Part shown: positions 9,990-22,242 of the stretch, one piece after another
Layout: every line of letters starts with the position of its first letter
Numbering within the stretch: position 1 is the first letter of the stretch
Source: Rhexocercosporidium sp. MPI-PUGE-AT-0058
Lineage: Eukaryota > Ascomycota > Leotiomycetes > Helotiales
Length of the DNA stretch: 64,000 nt
NCBI GenBank assembly: GCA_020746875.1
Contig: JAGTJL010000011.1
Location: 2,294,001-2,358,000 of the forward strand
Direction: 5' to 3'
Notes under the pieces: model-generated
Databases searched by the model: none
Seen by the model: only the letters and a program-made list of their open reading frames with translations
Told to the model about the DNA's origin: nothing
Made by a program: the position numbers and the translations under genes

Positions 9990-11880
9990 TAATAAATAAG
10001 ACGTATGAATTAATTCTAAGGGGACGTCGAGCTAGGTCCGAGGGATATTAAAAGATATGCGAAGACGGGCTATTACGATATTATAATAAGATTTATGTAT
10101 TACTTAAGAAGTCACTTCGAAATGAGATTTTAAATATTAATTATTATAATATTATAATAAGGCATTTCGGGTTCTAAAGAACCTTAAAATTAGTTTTAAG
10201 GAAATACTTTTAGTAAGGATTACGTATAAACGTTAAGAAATATATAAGCACTTACGTAAAGTATTAAAAAGGGAAATTAAAAAAACACCGACCTTACGGC
10301 GAGTTAGCCCCGTTCCTTATTCTTTTAAAACTTTAAGAAAAAATAATTATAAATTCTATTATAAATTTACCGCCGAGTAAAAAAGTAAGTCGAGTATATA
10401 ATTTTATCTTTATAATTATCGATCGATTTACGAAATTAATTCGGTATATCTCCGTAATAAAAACGATTGTTATACTTAAGCTAACCGAGCTCTTTATGTA
10501 ATATATATATAAGGACTTTAAATGCCCTAAGGGTATTGTTATCGATAAAAGCTCTGTCGTTATAAGTAAGTTCTAGTCTTTAATAATATTTTACTTTTAG
10601 GTTCGACGCCGACTTAGCACCGCATTTTACCCGTAAATTAATAGATAAACCGAACGGCAAAACTAAGTCTTAGAATTCTATTTAAAGACGTATTATAATT
10701 ACCGCTAAGACGACTAGGCTTTTTGAAAAGAAGAGATTTAATATGAATAATGATTCTATTGTACGGGGGATTTCTAGGTCTATATAATTACTCTAGCGAA
10801 TCACGTGTATATTCGCTTATATGGCTTAATTGAGTATTTGCTTACGAGCTTACGAGTTAGCGTAATCTCTTATCAGAAACTAGAGCTTCCGAGGTTTAAA
10901 ACACTGAAGCCGGAGCTTTATGCAAAGGTAGTTAAGTTATGGAAAGGTATGCTTAATATAATCTTATATTATTAAGCGAGTTTAGCCAAGGCTTAATATA
11001 ATCTTATACTTTTAAGCTAATCTTAGCGGAATTCATATATAATAATTCGGTGCATATATTTACCGGTTTAATACCTTTTTAAATATTATACGGGTTTAAC
11101 TTAAAGCTTAGTTTAAACGTTAAGAACGACGTTTAAGAAGGAAAGGCATTTATTATAATTAAGAAAGTAAGATTTTTATAATAAAAAAAAGAAATACTTA
11201 CGGAGAAGCTTCGAATTGCTTTCGAATCTTATAAGAAATTCTACGATATTAAATATAAAAAGATTAAGTCTTAAATCGGAGATACGGTTTTATTAATTAT
11301 AAAGCACCTTTAATAATTAAAGCTTTTTCAGAAGCTTATTAATAAATTTCTAAGACTTTTTAAAGTTAAGAGAGTTATTTATAATTACGGTTAAGTATAT
11401 TAATTCGAACTGCCTTTAACTTATTATATTTATAATACTTTTTATATATTACGTTTAAAACCGTAGTAAAGACAAAAAGAAGTCGAAGCCAGACCGGAGG
11501 CAATTTAAGTTTAAAAACAAGAAGAGTTCGAGGTTAAGTTTATTTAAGCTTATAAAGATATTAAGCGAGGTCGCTTATATTTAATTTGTTAAAAGAATTA
11601 CTTTATTATAAATAATACTTAAGAATCTATAAGTTATCTTATATACGTTAAGGATACGTTATAAAAATACTTAAAAGATATATTAAAAAAAAGGAAATCG
11701 GAATTATAATAAAAGTTATAAAAAACAATTAAGAGTAAAAGTCTTTATAAGCTCCGAAAGGCGCCGGAGGCAAAACAAAAGAAGCTTAAAAATATAAACT
11801 ATAATATAATAAAAAGCCCGAAGGCGTTTTTTATAATTCGAGGCTGTCGCTAAAGGAGCGGAAGCGGCGGGCCTAAAGAT
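9990..11880 (+). mobile_element. Ty3/gypsy chromovirus relic: integrase and chromodomain, RIP-mutated
   Basis: Although full of stops, one coding direction is readable. Near 10345-10450 the frame gives LPPSKKVSRVYNF and IIDRFTKLIRY, as at the start of a gypsy integrase core. Near 10500-10730 KCPKGIVIDKSSVV, VRRRLSTAFYP and RQTERQN follow (the second acidic residue and the conserved TDGQTERQNQ-like block). The frame resumes after an inserted LTR with AEFIYNNSVHIFTG (11030-11090), then KNDV, KFYDIKYKKIK and LRLFKVKRVIYNYG. Near 11520-11680 EEFEVKFI, YKDIKRGRLYL and NNTWESISYL-like remnants mark a chromodomain, as in chromoviruses. Most stops are explained by C-to-T or G-to-A changes. No full-length LTR pair was found for it. 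Confidence 0.75.
10724..11008 (+). mobile_element. Solo-LTR-like insertion (family A) with 5-bp duplication CTTTT
   Basis: Starts TGAAAAGAAGAGATTT and ends CTTAATATAATCTTATA. It interrupts the gypsy integrase frame exactly between two halves of the conserved core. CTTTT occurs on both sides (10719-10723 and 11009-11013). It is related to copies at 12924-13240 (minus), 23064-23446, 29517-29756 and 55675-56058. This copy is AT-shifted relative to those at 23 and 56 kb, so it has probably been through RIP. Confidence 0.75.
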
Positions 11881-12923
11881 CCTCTTTTATATCCTCGTTC
11901 TTATCCTTATTTTTTTCTTTTTTAACCTCGCCTTCGGAGGCTTATCGAAGTTAATAGAAAGGAAATATAAAAGTATATTAATATTTACTAAAATATAACG
12001 TAATAACTCCGTGAGGAAGTCGTTAGTTCGGTTTTACGTAATAAGAAACTGGCGGAGGAGGTCGTTAATAATAATAATAGTAATAGTAGCGGCAAGAGCG
12101 GCGGCAATAGGGTAAGAGGTAGTGGAGGCGAGACGGAGGGGAGACGAGGCGTTACCGCCGGTAGACCGGGCGGCTTAAGTAAATTAGTTTACTACGGTTA
12201 TTATAATAATAAATAAATCCCGAACCTCGTCGGCCGAGGCAAACCCGAAGGCTAAGTTATCTTAAGCCGCAAGTAACTCTAAGGCAAGGTCGTATGCCTC
12301 CTTAAGGAGCTATTAAAGTTAATACGAATGATTTAATATTTATTAATAATAAAGGAATATCGGAGTACTTATAGCGATATACCGAGACTTTTAATTGCGG
12401 CAGCGATTATACTTAATATTATTAGCCTTTAAAAAGGCATAAATATAGTTTATTACGTTATTAGCGAGGTGGCGGGCGCAACGGCAGTAAATCGAAGCTA
12501 TATTAAAGGCAAGTCGGATATGTAATTTAATATAATATAATATAACGGGGCGAGATAAAGAAATAATATAGCCAAATTAGAGGAGAAGATAATAGTATTA
12601 ATTAAAAATTAAATTTATTTAATGGCTAAAATGTAAATAATTTACGGCAGAACTCGCCATACCGCTTAGTTACGCGAATTATTATTAATTTAAACCTGTT
12701 TATATTTCGATTTAAGTTCGTAATATTATTATTTACTTTATAAGTAAACTACTTTTATTTAAAGGAGTCGAGTCCGATTTAAGTTTATATGTATTTCGAT
12801 TTACGTTCGCTATATTATATTATTATTATATTACCTTGTATTTTGTAAATAAGATTTTAAGAGAAGAAGTAATATTAGAAGTGGAATTTAATATAAGGAA
12901 GGTCGGGGGTTTTACGGAAGGTT
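11881..12923. other. Decayed transposon sequence of mixed composition
   Basis: Follows the gypsy chromodomain. A GC-richer patch at 11900-12310 has repeated GGAGGC/GGCGGC-like words and AATAATAATAGTAATAG microsatellite DNA; the rest is very AT-rich. It could be the 3' end of the gypsy element or the gag region of another. No frame is clear enough to assign. Confidence 0.3.
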
Positions 12924-13240
12924 TATAAGCTTAATATAGATTACGTGTTAGAATCTTTATTTATTTACTTTAAAAGGAGGTAAAGAGGATTTAGAAAGCT
13001 AGAAATCAGTCTGAATTATAATTAACATACCCTGAACGTTTCGAATAGTAATTCCTTATCATTTGAACCTTATAGAATAAACCTAATAACTCGCAAGAGA
13101 TTATTTTAGGACTCTTCGCAAATAACTGCTTAATTAAGCTACTTAAGCGAATATATACGTGATTACTAGAAGTAGTTATATAGAATTAGTTTCCCCCGAA
13201 GTAATAGAATTATTATTTATACTAAATCTCTTTTTTTTCA
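12924..13240 (-). mobile_element. Family A LTR-like copy, inverted and RIP-mutated
   Basis: Read on the minus strand it starts TGAAAAAAAAGAGATTTAGT at 13240. It continues with recognisable family segments (GATTCTATTACTTCGGGGGA, CTATATAACTACTTC, ATAATCTCTTGCGAG). The far end is approximate (TTAAGCTTATA near 12924). No clear target duplication. Confidence 0.5.
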
Positions 13241-13883
13241 GATCGGATATTACGTTAAGTTAAATAGCTATAACGTAAAAATCTTGAATTCTACTGTCTT
13301 ATCTTTTTTATTATAACGCTTGCGTATCGCTTATTTTACTTCCTCGAAGTAAAAGCTTTTTCTAATTTTCTTTAATAAATATCTTTTAATCTCGATAAAG
13401 TCGTAAAAATTATTAATAAATACGATTTATTCCTTATTATATAAGAGAATCGCATGTATTTTATTTATTAATTTACAAAGGACTTCTTATTTACAAAAGT
13501 ATTTAATAAAGTATTTTTATTTAAAAAAGCAAATATAATTTATATAATATTCTTAAGATCGTTCAAGATTATATTTAAAACGCTTTAACGCAATATATAC
13601 GAGTCGCGCGCTTTTGTATACCTGATTAAAATAATCGAGCCGCTAGTTCCAGATCTACTTGCAATAACATAATACTCGTGCTTTTATTAAGTTAATTATT
13701 TATTTAATTATAATAAAAGACAGATTATTCACGATTTTATAAATAATAACTCCGTTTATCGATTTCTAAGAACGAGTTATATATTCTGGCTTAAGAAGCT
13801 TAATTTAATGAAAAGCTTATTAAATAATATTGTAATAATAATAAAGCTCGAAAACTAAATTTAATTACGATTTTAAAGACCCT
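13241..13883. other. AT-rich sequence left of the 8.35-kb LTR element
   Basis: No readable frame. It is the left flank of the element inserted at 13884. The NLR-WD40 relic reads on the right flank, so the upstream part of that gene may lie here in unreadable form. Confidence 0.3.
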
Positions 13884-14072
13884 TGTCGTACAGAAGTGGA
13901 GCAGGCTTTTAGTGGTTTAAGAGCTTTACGATTAACGTGGAGAGTAAGGGTTTAAAAAATGTATTAAAGTAAGCGTTACCCTTTATAAGAAAAGACTGTG
14001 ACTCGAGTATATATATACGTAAGTGCTTACGAGAGCATATATATGACTAGTAAACTGCGCTAAGGCGCGATA
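13884..14072. repeat. Left LTR of the 8.35-kb element
   Basis: 189 bp from TGTCGTACAGAAGTGG to GGCGCGATA. The last bases are the RIP form of CGACA. Preceded by ACCCT. Confidence 0.85.
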
Positions 14073-17000
14073 CACTCTTATGATAAGGCTCCGTTATATA
14101 AATAAGCCTTGCTATTTAAAAGCGTATAAGTAGTCGAGAGATATAATACAAACTCCTCGAGTATATATATTAATTCTTAATAAAAGTATAGCGCCGAGTA
14201 ATAAATTAATACTCTTAGGATATTATAATAAATGAAAATATAAGTACGCGTTTTAAAAATATAATATACAAGGACTTTATATATTAATATAAATAATTTA
14301 CTAAGTAATTAATATTAATAATAAATAAGAATATAAACACGCATTTAAATTATATATAATTAAATAAATGAAATTTAAAAATATAATTAAACTATAGTAA
14401 TTAAAAAAACAAGATCTTAATTATTATGTCTAACGCGTGTAAATCGCAGGTTTTAAAAGTAAGGCTAAAGTAAAGTTCGGTTTATAATTAAGATCTTATA
14501 TCATTTCGTTTAATTATTAAGTTATTAAGTTATAATTAGTAAATTTAGTCTTTTTAAAGTAATTGCTATATATAATAAGAAGCCGTAACGGTATGTATTA
14601 GCCTCTTATTAGTTTATGTAATACGCCGCCTCCCGGGTTAATAAGTTTATTATTAGTTTAAGCGTCCCGTATTATAGTAGCGCGATCACGATTACTTTTA
14701 AGAATATATATATATCGACCTTTATATTATTACAATTAACTTTTGCTTAATATTAACGCATTTTATGCTCGCGTGCTTATTTACTTACTTATTTTTATTT
14801 TTTATTTTTTAATTTTTTACTTTTTTTAATAAATTCTCCTTAATTATTAATTATGCTTTTTAAAGCTTTTAAAGTAGCGATTACGCGTATTAATAATTAA
14901 ATTGCAGCTCGTTAAGTAAGTTCTTTTTTAATTTAATTTCTTGATTTTATTTTTAAGTAATTTTAATACCGTTAAATTAATTATTAATAATTATATTATA
15001 AGATTTTAAAAATGAGTTTAATAATTAAGAAGTATTTATTAATAAGCTTATTAATAAGCTTTTTAATAATCTTCCTCTTATTTATTCAGTTATTAAAATA
15101 AATCCTAAAAATAATTAATAGTATTTTTTTTTACGTAAAAATGAAAATACGCTTATTAATAACTTTAATAATAAGTTAATTCTCCTTTAATCTTCTTGTG
15201 CTAAATTAAGCTCGTTATTTAAGAAGACTCTTACGCGTTCTTTTAATATTTTATTATTATTAATTATATTAAGTAAAAGCGTTATTATATTAAATAAAAA
15301 TAGCTTTTAATATACTTCTTTTACTTCGCGCGTCTCGCGTCTTAGTTCGACTCCTTTTCTTGCCTTTCCTCTTACTTTTAAGACTCGCACTTATTCTTTA
15401 TTAACTTTAAAGAAGCGTAAATCGTCTCGCATTCCATTTAAGCCTCGCTCTCTTATCAAGCGCGCTCGAAGTATATATATATTATTTTAAAGCTTGCTTT
15501 TTATTAATAACTTATTTTATTTATATTAATTAAAATTTAAGAAAAGAGTTTGCGGATCCTTATTTATTATATATTCGCGCTGCTATTCGTAGCCGTGGTA
15601 ATCGTGGATATTGCTTCGCTAATACTCTCGTTATTAAAAGTCGATATTATAATTATACTTTTAATTATAAGTATGATTTCGTTACGGGAGATATATTTAA
15701 ATATAATAAAAGATTAATTATAGCTATAAACTTTAATAATAAAAAAGTATAATAATTATATTATAATTAATCGAGTATTTCATTAATCGATTCATAAAGT
15801 ATTAAAAAGTATAAAACTACTTTAAAAGCCTTAATAAAAGACTTAACGAGTAATAATAAATTTAATAAAAATATAAAGTTAAATCTTCCGGTACGCTCTT
15901 AAAAGCTAAGTCTAAAGCGTGATAAAAAAAAATTTTTTAATAATAATATTAATATTAATATAAAATCTTTAATAGAGTTTAATAATTTTATATAAGGTTT
16001 AAAGAAGTTCGCAAAAGTCTTAAAGATAATAGCTATTTATTAATTTAAGCTTAAGTGGATTTTTTACGTTTTTAATAAATTATTTATAAGCTCGGACTGG
16101 ATTTAAACGGACTTTGCCTGGGCTCGGGCCGGATTTAAATAATCTTTATTTAAGCTTAAGTTAAATTTAAGTGGACTTTACTTGAGCTCGGGCTGGATTT
16201 CGCGTTTACGTTCGGCGTTTTTAAAACGCGAATACTTAAAATATTAAATTAAAAAAGTTTTATAAATAAAAAATTATATAAAAATATTTTTAATATACTT
16301 TTAATAAATATATTTAAAGCTTCTTAACTTAAGATTAGTAATTACTAAAGTTTAAGAATGCTTTAAAAAACTCGAATTTCTGACGAGATAAATTCTTTAT
16401 AAGCTTATTAATAAGCATATTAACGGTTAAAAAATATATTACTTTAAATAATCTACGAATATATTCTTACTTAAGTTATATATTTTGAATATTTATATAA
16501 TAAAGCTTAATAATAATCCTCTTAATATTATTTATAATTAATTTAATTATTTATTAATTATTATAAAAAATCTTTTAAGTCTTATAAATATTAAGAGTTA
16601 AATTTTAAAAAAATTATTAAAAAGCTATGGCTTTTTTTTTAATATGCTTTAATATTAGTAATTCCGCTTTAATAATCGACGTAATAATCGTAAATTACCT
16701 TAATACTTTTTAAATTATTAACCTGCTAAATAATAAAATTATATAATTTTAAGATAACTTTCGAGTTTCGACGTCATTTGCGAAAGATATATTTAAGGTA
16801 ATATAAAGCGCTCTCTTTTAACTACTTCTATATATAATACTTAAAAAGCGCGTATTAAATAAATAATAAATAAGTTAATATATAATTATAAAATATTTTA
16901 AACTAAGATTTATCGCGAATTATAAAAGCTAGGCGATCGCAAAAACTACGTTTAATCTTATAATAATTATTATATATAATACCGACTTAATTCTCTTTTA

Positions 17001-20000
17001 ATAAGCTTTAATATATTTTTTTAAAGCTTGTCCCTTATATTTAATAAGATCGATTTAAAGGAGCGGTATCGTAGGACACTTCTTATTAACTTGTTTAAAC
17101 TTTTAAGTAATCTTTTTAATATATTAGTTATAAATTAAAGAAATAGTCTTGCGCTTTCTATCGCGTATTATTTTAATTTTTAAGAATTATTTAATATCTT
17201 TAAAATTATATATATTATACGCTTAATTTAATCGCTTAATGAAATCTTATCCGAGCTTTAAGTCGTCTTAATAATAAAGCATTTAAATATTATTTACGTA
17301 AAAGAGAATAAGGATTTTATAAGTAAAGTCTGTGAATATATACGGTTCTTCTGAGTATAAAATTAGCTTTAAATTTATTAACGTTTTATTGATATACTTA
17401 TACTATAAGTACGAAGAGTCACGTATCCCGTAGAGAGCGCGATTAACTCGTAGCACATGTTTAGGCTTATTAAAACTTAAAAGGAATTTATAATATACGG
17501 TTTTATTATTTATATCTTAAAAAGCGTTAATAAACGCGTTAATTATATCGAAGCACTTGACTTTTAAGTTAAAATAAGCTGCGAGCGCTATAATAATTCG
17601 GAAGGATTTAATTAAGAGCGTGCTAGCGTATGTAAAGACGATTATTAATTCACTTTAAAGATTACCTCGTATAACAATTCGGGATTTATATTTTAAAATA
17701 TATTCCTTTAAATTTAGCTTATATTTAAAAACTTATATAAGCGGGATAAGTGTTAATATAATACTTAAATTAAATACTTTTAAGGTTTAATAACTTTATT
17801 TATTTATTATCCTTATTTTTAAGCTTATATCTTCTTTAAACTATTCTTTTATTAAATAATTCTTAAGATTATTTTATTATTTTAATTTAAATAAAAGATT
17901 TTAAATTTTAATTTTTAAAAGTAAGATTTTCTTTTTTAGTAATTAGCGGCTCGTTTATATTACTATTATAATTATATAATATATAATCTTCGTTAAATCT
18001 TAAAGATTATCTTATTCTTTTAATAATATATATTAATTAAATATAAGCCCTTAAAGCATTTAATCGACTTCAAACCGAAAATTATTATATTAATCGAGGA
18101 TTTAATTACTTCCGAGATTAAGCTTACTCCCGAGCTTAAAGTTGCTTTTATCGAGGCGTGTTTATTTAAAAATAATTATAAGTATTATAAATACTTTATT
18201 ATTTTAATCTTTTCGTAATCTTCTTTTTTTCTTTTTACTTTTAATTAGCTTTTTTACTTTTACTGAACTTTTAATAAATATACTTAATTTTAATTAAGCT
18301 TCTTTTATTATAATCTAAGAGCGTATTACTCTCGCTTATCCTGCTTCCGTCGTCCGAGTATTTTATACTTTAATCTAAAGATACGGTATTAAAATTATTA
18401 CCGGAGATTCTTTTTATAATCGAGGTCTCGACGGTATTTAAATTTTAATGCGTAATAATCGAGGCGGATCCCGCGCTTAATCTTATAATACGTTCGAATC
18501 TCGATTAATGAGTTATATACTCTTACGCGAGTCGAATGCTTTTAAATCTTATTTTATACTTAAAGTAAACTCTTAATTTAACGTATTTTCTCTTAATTCC
18601 TTATTTTATTTAAAAAGGCCCTTTAGAATAAGAGTATATTCCGGAGTTAAAAGTCTATTTATTATGCTCGAGCTATTAATATACTCTTTTACCCTCGAGT
18701 TCTGACTTTTAAAACTTTTAATTAATTTTTAAATTCGTTTAATATATAATTAAAGCAAGTCTTTGCTTAAGAGATTCGCATTATTTTCCTTAATAATTAT
18801 ATTTTTAATAATATTTTTAATAATTTTAGCTTAGTTTATAATAGACTTATCTTCTTTAATAAGATCGCAAATAAACCGGGCTTTTTAAATCGTGATCTTT
18901 ACTTTTTCACTTAAGGTAATATAAAAGTTATTTTTATTAAAACGTATATTACGCGTAATAATTATTTTATCGAAACGTAGCATTTAAATCTTATAAATAT
19001 TAAAAGCGTGAAAACTTATAAGAAATCTAATATACGCATGCGCAGTTATTTTAAACGCTTTTTTATCTTATTTTTTAACTTTTTTTATTATTAATAAATA
19101 CGTTTTATAATTATATATATAAATATTATTTTAGTTTAGTCTGAAATCTATAATAAGTCTTGTAATAAGCGCTGAATTATACTATTAAAAATAGTTCTAA
19201 AACCACTTATCGTTAATTTTAATAGGTGATAGTTAATTATTTACTCGCCTTAAGCTTTTATTATATAAATAAATCCCTACGAGTATATATTTAATACTTA
19301 AATCCACGGGAAGATTAGCTAATAGTCTTATTTTAATGCTTTTATTAATTGCTTTTTAATTAGCTTGTTCGGCTCCGCTATTTGATTTATAAGTTGCTGT
19401 TAGTAAGAGCTCGAGGTCAATTCCGAGCTTATTAGCTTATTTCTTATATTTTATAAATCCTCGAATTATAATAACTGCTTTCTCTTAATTATACTTAAAT
19501 TTATATATTAAGAGTTTAAACTGCTTTCGAACTTAAGCTTTAAAGCTCTTAATATATTAAAATATTTTATTATACTCTTTTGTTTATAATATATAATTAA
19601 TAAGTAAGCTACTATACTCGCATTTAAGTACGAGAAGCTAAGAGTAATTACTTTAATATTTTAAGTAATTAAACAAATCTTAAATAATTCTTTAAAATAA
19701 TCTAAGGGATTTCCTTTTCGGTAGACGTTTAAAGATTACTTAAATAATATAAGTTAAAATATATTATTTATATTTAATTCTCTTTATTACTTTAATAATC
19801 TTGATATTTTTCGCCGTATTTATTAATTTCCTTAAAGTATTTAGGCTTAAATAGCTTATTCGCAGATATTAAACACGCTTTAAGTCTGTTTTAAAGTACT
19901 TATAATCTCTAGATAATTTATACGGCTTATTTACTCTTTTAAAGAGCGTTAGAAATATTATAATTCCTATAGCGCTTAAGAATATGTCACGAATGCTCGA

Positions 20001-22048
20001 AGAGTAAATTAAACGTGGCTTATATTTAAAAAAAACGAGGTTCTATTTACGCTTTAATTATTATATTATATAATATTTACTAATTAACAAGCTTTTCTCG
20101 TTTTATCTTAAAATATAATTTATATTATAAAACTAAAGACCGGTCTTATAAAAACAAGCTTTAAAGATAATATTAATATAAAAGTTTTTTATAATTACGA
20201 CGTCGTAAAGCGTGAGATTAAATGATTTTCTATTCGGACCCTTAAGTACTCTTTTTATAACTTAAGTTCCGCGCTTGATAATAAGCAATTAAGAGCTCTT
20301 ATATTTAATTAAATCCTTAAGAGTAGATTTTATAAAAGATCTTTTTAATAATATTGAACAATTATTAATTAAATTAATTATTTTATAATTATTTAATAAA
20401 ATAAAGTTTAATAAAAAATAAAGTGAATTTTAAAAGGAATATATACTTGTAATTAAATGCTCGGTTAAATTAAGTAAGAGCACCGGGTGCGCGTAGGTCC
20501 CGCTTATTTCTCTTTTATTTAATAAGTTTTTAAAAAAAGTAAACTTTTTTTTATTTAATTTATTAAATCTTTACTTATTTAGTTTCGTTAGGAGATCTTT
20601 TATTAATTAAGAGAAAGGCTTATTTAAGCTTATTTATCTACAGAAAGCTTTTTATTATAACGTAATAAACTATTACTAAATCTTATTATAATATTAATTA
20701 TTTATTTTTAAGTTTAGACGAATTATTTTATTTTAATATTTAATAAATACTTTTTTATAAATTATTATTTAAAGACGAGTATAATTTAAAGAAAACTAAT
20801 AATAAGTTTTATCTTTTAAGTATAAATATGCCTTTTTTATAAGTTTTCTTTTTATCTTGAATCGGTTTAATTTTTAATTATATAAATTAAAAGCTTCCGA
20901 GTCGGGTATCTTATTATTATTAAAGCGTAAACTAAGAATAAAAAAATGATTATGCCTTGATTTTCTACCGATAAGCTATTAATACTGGCGATCGGCTTAA
21001 TTAAAATAAAACAGCCGTGCAAGCTGTTTTAAGGAGTATTTAAGAGGTATTCCGAGCTCGTCAGCTTTTTTAATCTTAAGAAAGTATTTTTGAGCTTATA
21101 AGTTATTAAAGTTATTAATTGCGATTAAAAAAAAGTTAATGCTAAGGGTGCCGAGTACTTTTAATATATAATATAAGTTCCTTTTACGGATTAGCTTTTA
21201 ATATTATATAATTTAGATTTTCGGGTTTTAGACGTTCTTTATATTTAAGGATTATAAGTAATCTTAGCAGGTTATCGTTTAAATCGTTATATCCGTTTAA
21301 TATAGAATTATTTTAAGCGTGCGAACTAGTACTTAAATATTAGCTTTTTTCTTAGCGACGAGCTATATAGCCGTTATATTAAAGAATTAACAGCTTATAG
21401 TTTTCTTAATCTATTCGTAAAACTTAAGGTATACCGTGGTTCGTAATTGCTATATTACGTACTTTATAATATACGCTTTAACTTCGGCCTCGGCTTTCTT
21501 TTAATAAGATTTTGCGGTTATCTTAATAAGCTCGTGCGGTCGAATAAAAAGAAAGGTAATAAAAGCGTTAAAGCTTGTAATTATTTAGTCCGAGGAAAAC
21601 GTTATTATTACGTGACAATCGAGCGCTTATTTCTAGAGTTATTCGTTATACTTGTTTGTTTTTATTATATAATTTAATTTAATAAGATTATTCTTTTATT
21701 AAACGATTTACTCGGCGGTCTATGGATTTTTATTAATAATTTCAGTTAATGTTTTTATATTAAAAGTATTTAAGTTAATAAAAAGCTAAAGTCCGAGTAT
21801 TTAAGCGCTAAAAATTAAATAATTTATTTATAACGGGAAGTCTTTAAGCTTTAAGTATATAATATTTACGTTAAGACCGCTAAGATTATCGTATAATAAC
21901 ATCTCGATAATTACGCTAAAAAGTATATTAAGGTTTAAGCGTAAGGAAAGGAAATAAAAATTATAGAATTAGAATTAAATAAGCTTAATTAAAGCTCGAA
22001 ATCTGTATATACTAAAGGTAGCTTATAAAAACAGATATAACTCTTAAC

Positions 22049-22237
22049 TATTATATAAAAGTAGAGTAAGCTTTTAGTAGTTTAAGAGTTCTACGATTAA
22101 CGTAAAGAGTAAGGGTTTAAAAAATATATTAAAGTAAGCGTTACCCTTTATAAGAGAGGATTATAACCCGAGTATATATATACGTGAGTGCTTACGAGAG
22201 CATACACATGACCAGTAGACTGCGCTAGGGCGCGACA
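22049..22237. repeat. Right LTR of the 8.35-kb element
   Basis: 189 bp ending GGGCGCGACA and followed by ACCCT. Its first bases, TATTATATAAAAGTAGAG, are the transition-mutated form of TGTCGTACAGAAGTGGAG. Confidence 0.85.
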
Positions 22238-22242
22238 ACCCT

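Larger units (their letters stand above)
13884..22237. mobile_element. Complete 8.35-kb LTR element (family B), 189-bp LTRs, ACCCT target duplication
   Basis: LTRs at 13884-14072 and 22049-22237 align end to end without gaps; every difference I see is a transition, as RIP produces. The element is flanked by ACCCT at 13879-13883 and 22238-22242. The less mutated relative at 30258-30445 shows ends TGTCG...CGACA. The TATATATAC box in that copy suggests the true transcript runs on the minus strand here. The 8-kb interior is extremely AT-rich, and I could not read reverse transcriptase, integrase or RNase H in it. The most open stretch is on the plus strand, about 15330-16060 (PFKPRSLIKRARS, then RAAIRSRGNRGY...YKYDFVTGDIFKYNKR), and matches nothing I know. 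Confidence 0.85.

Noticed and set aside
21447..21677. A 76-codon plus-strand frame inside the AT-rich LTR element
   Set aside because: It has a hydrophobic, Lys/Tyr-rich composition typical of random AT-rich DNA, no motif, and lies inside a RIP-mutated element.
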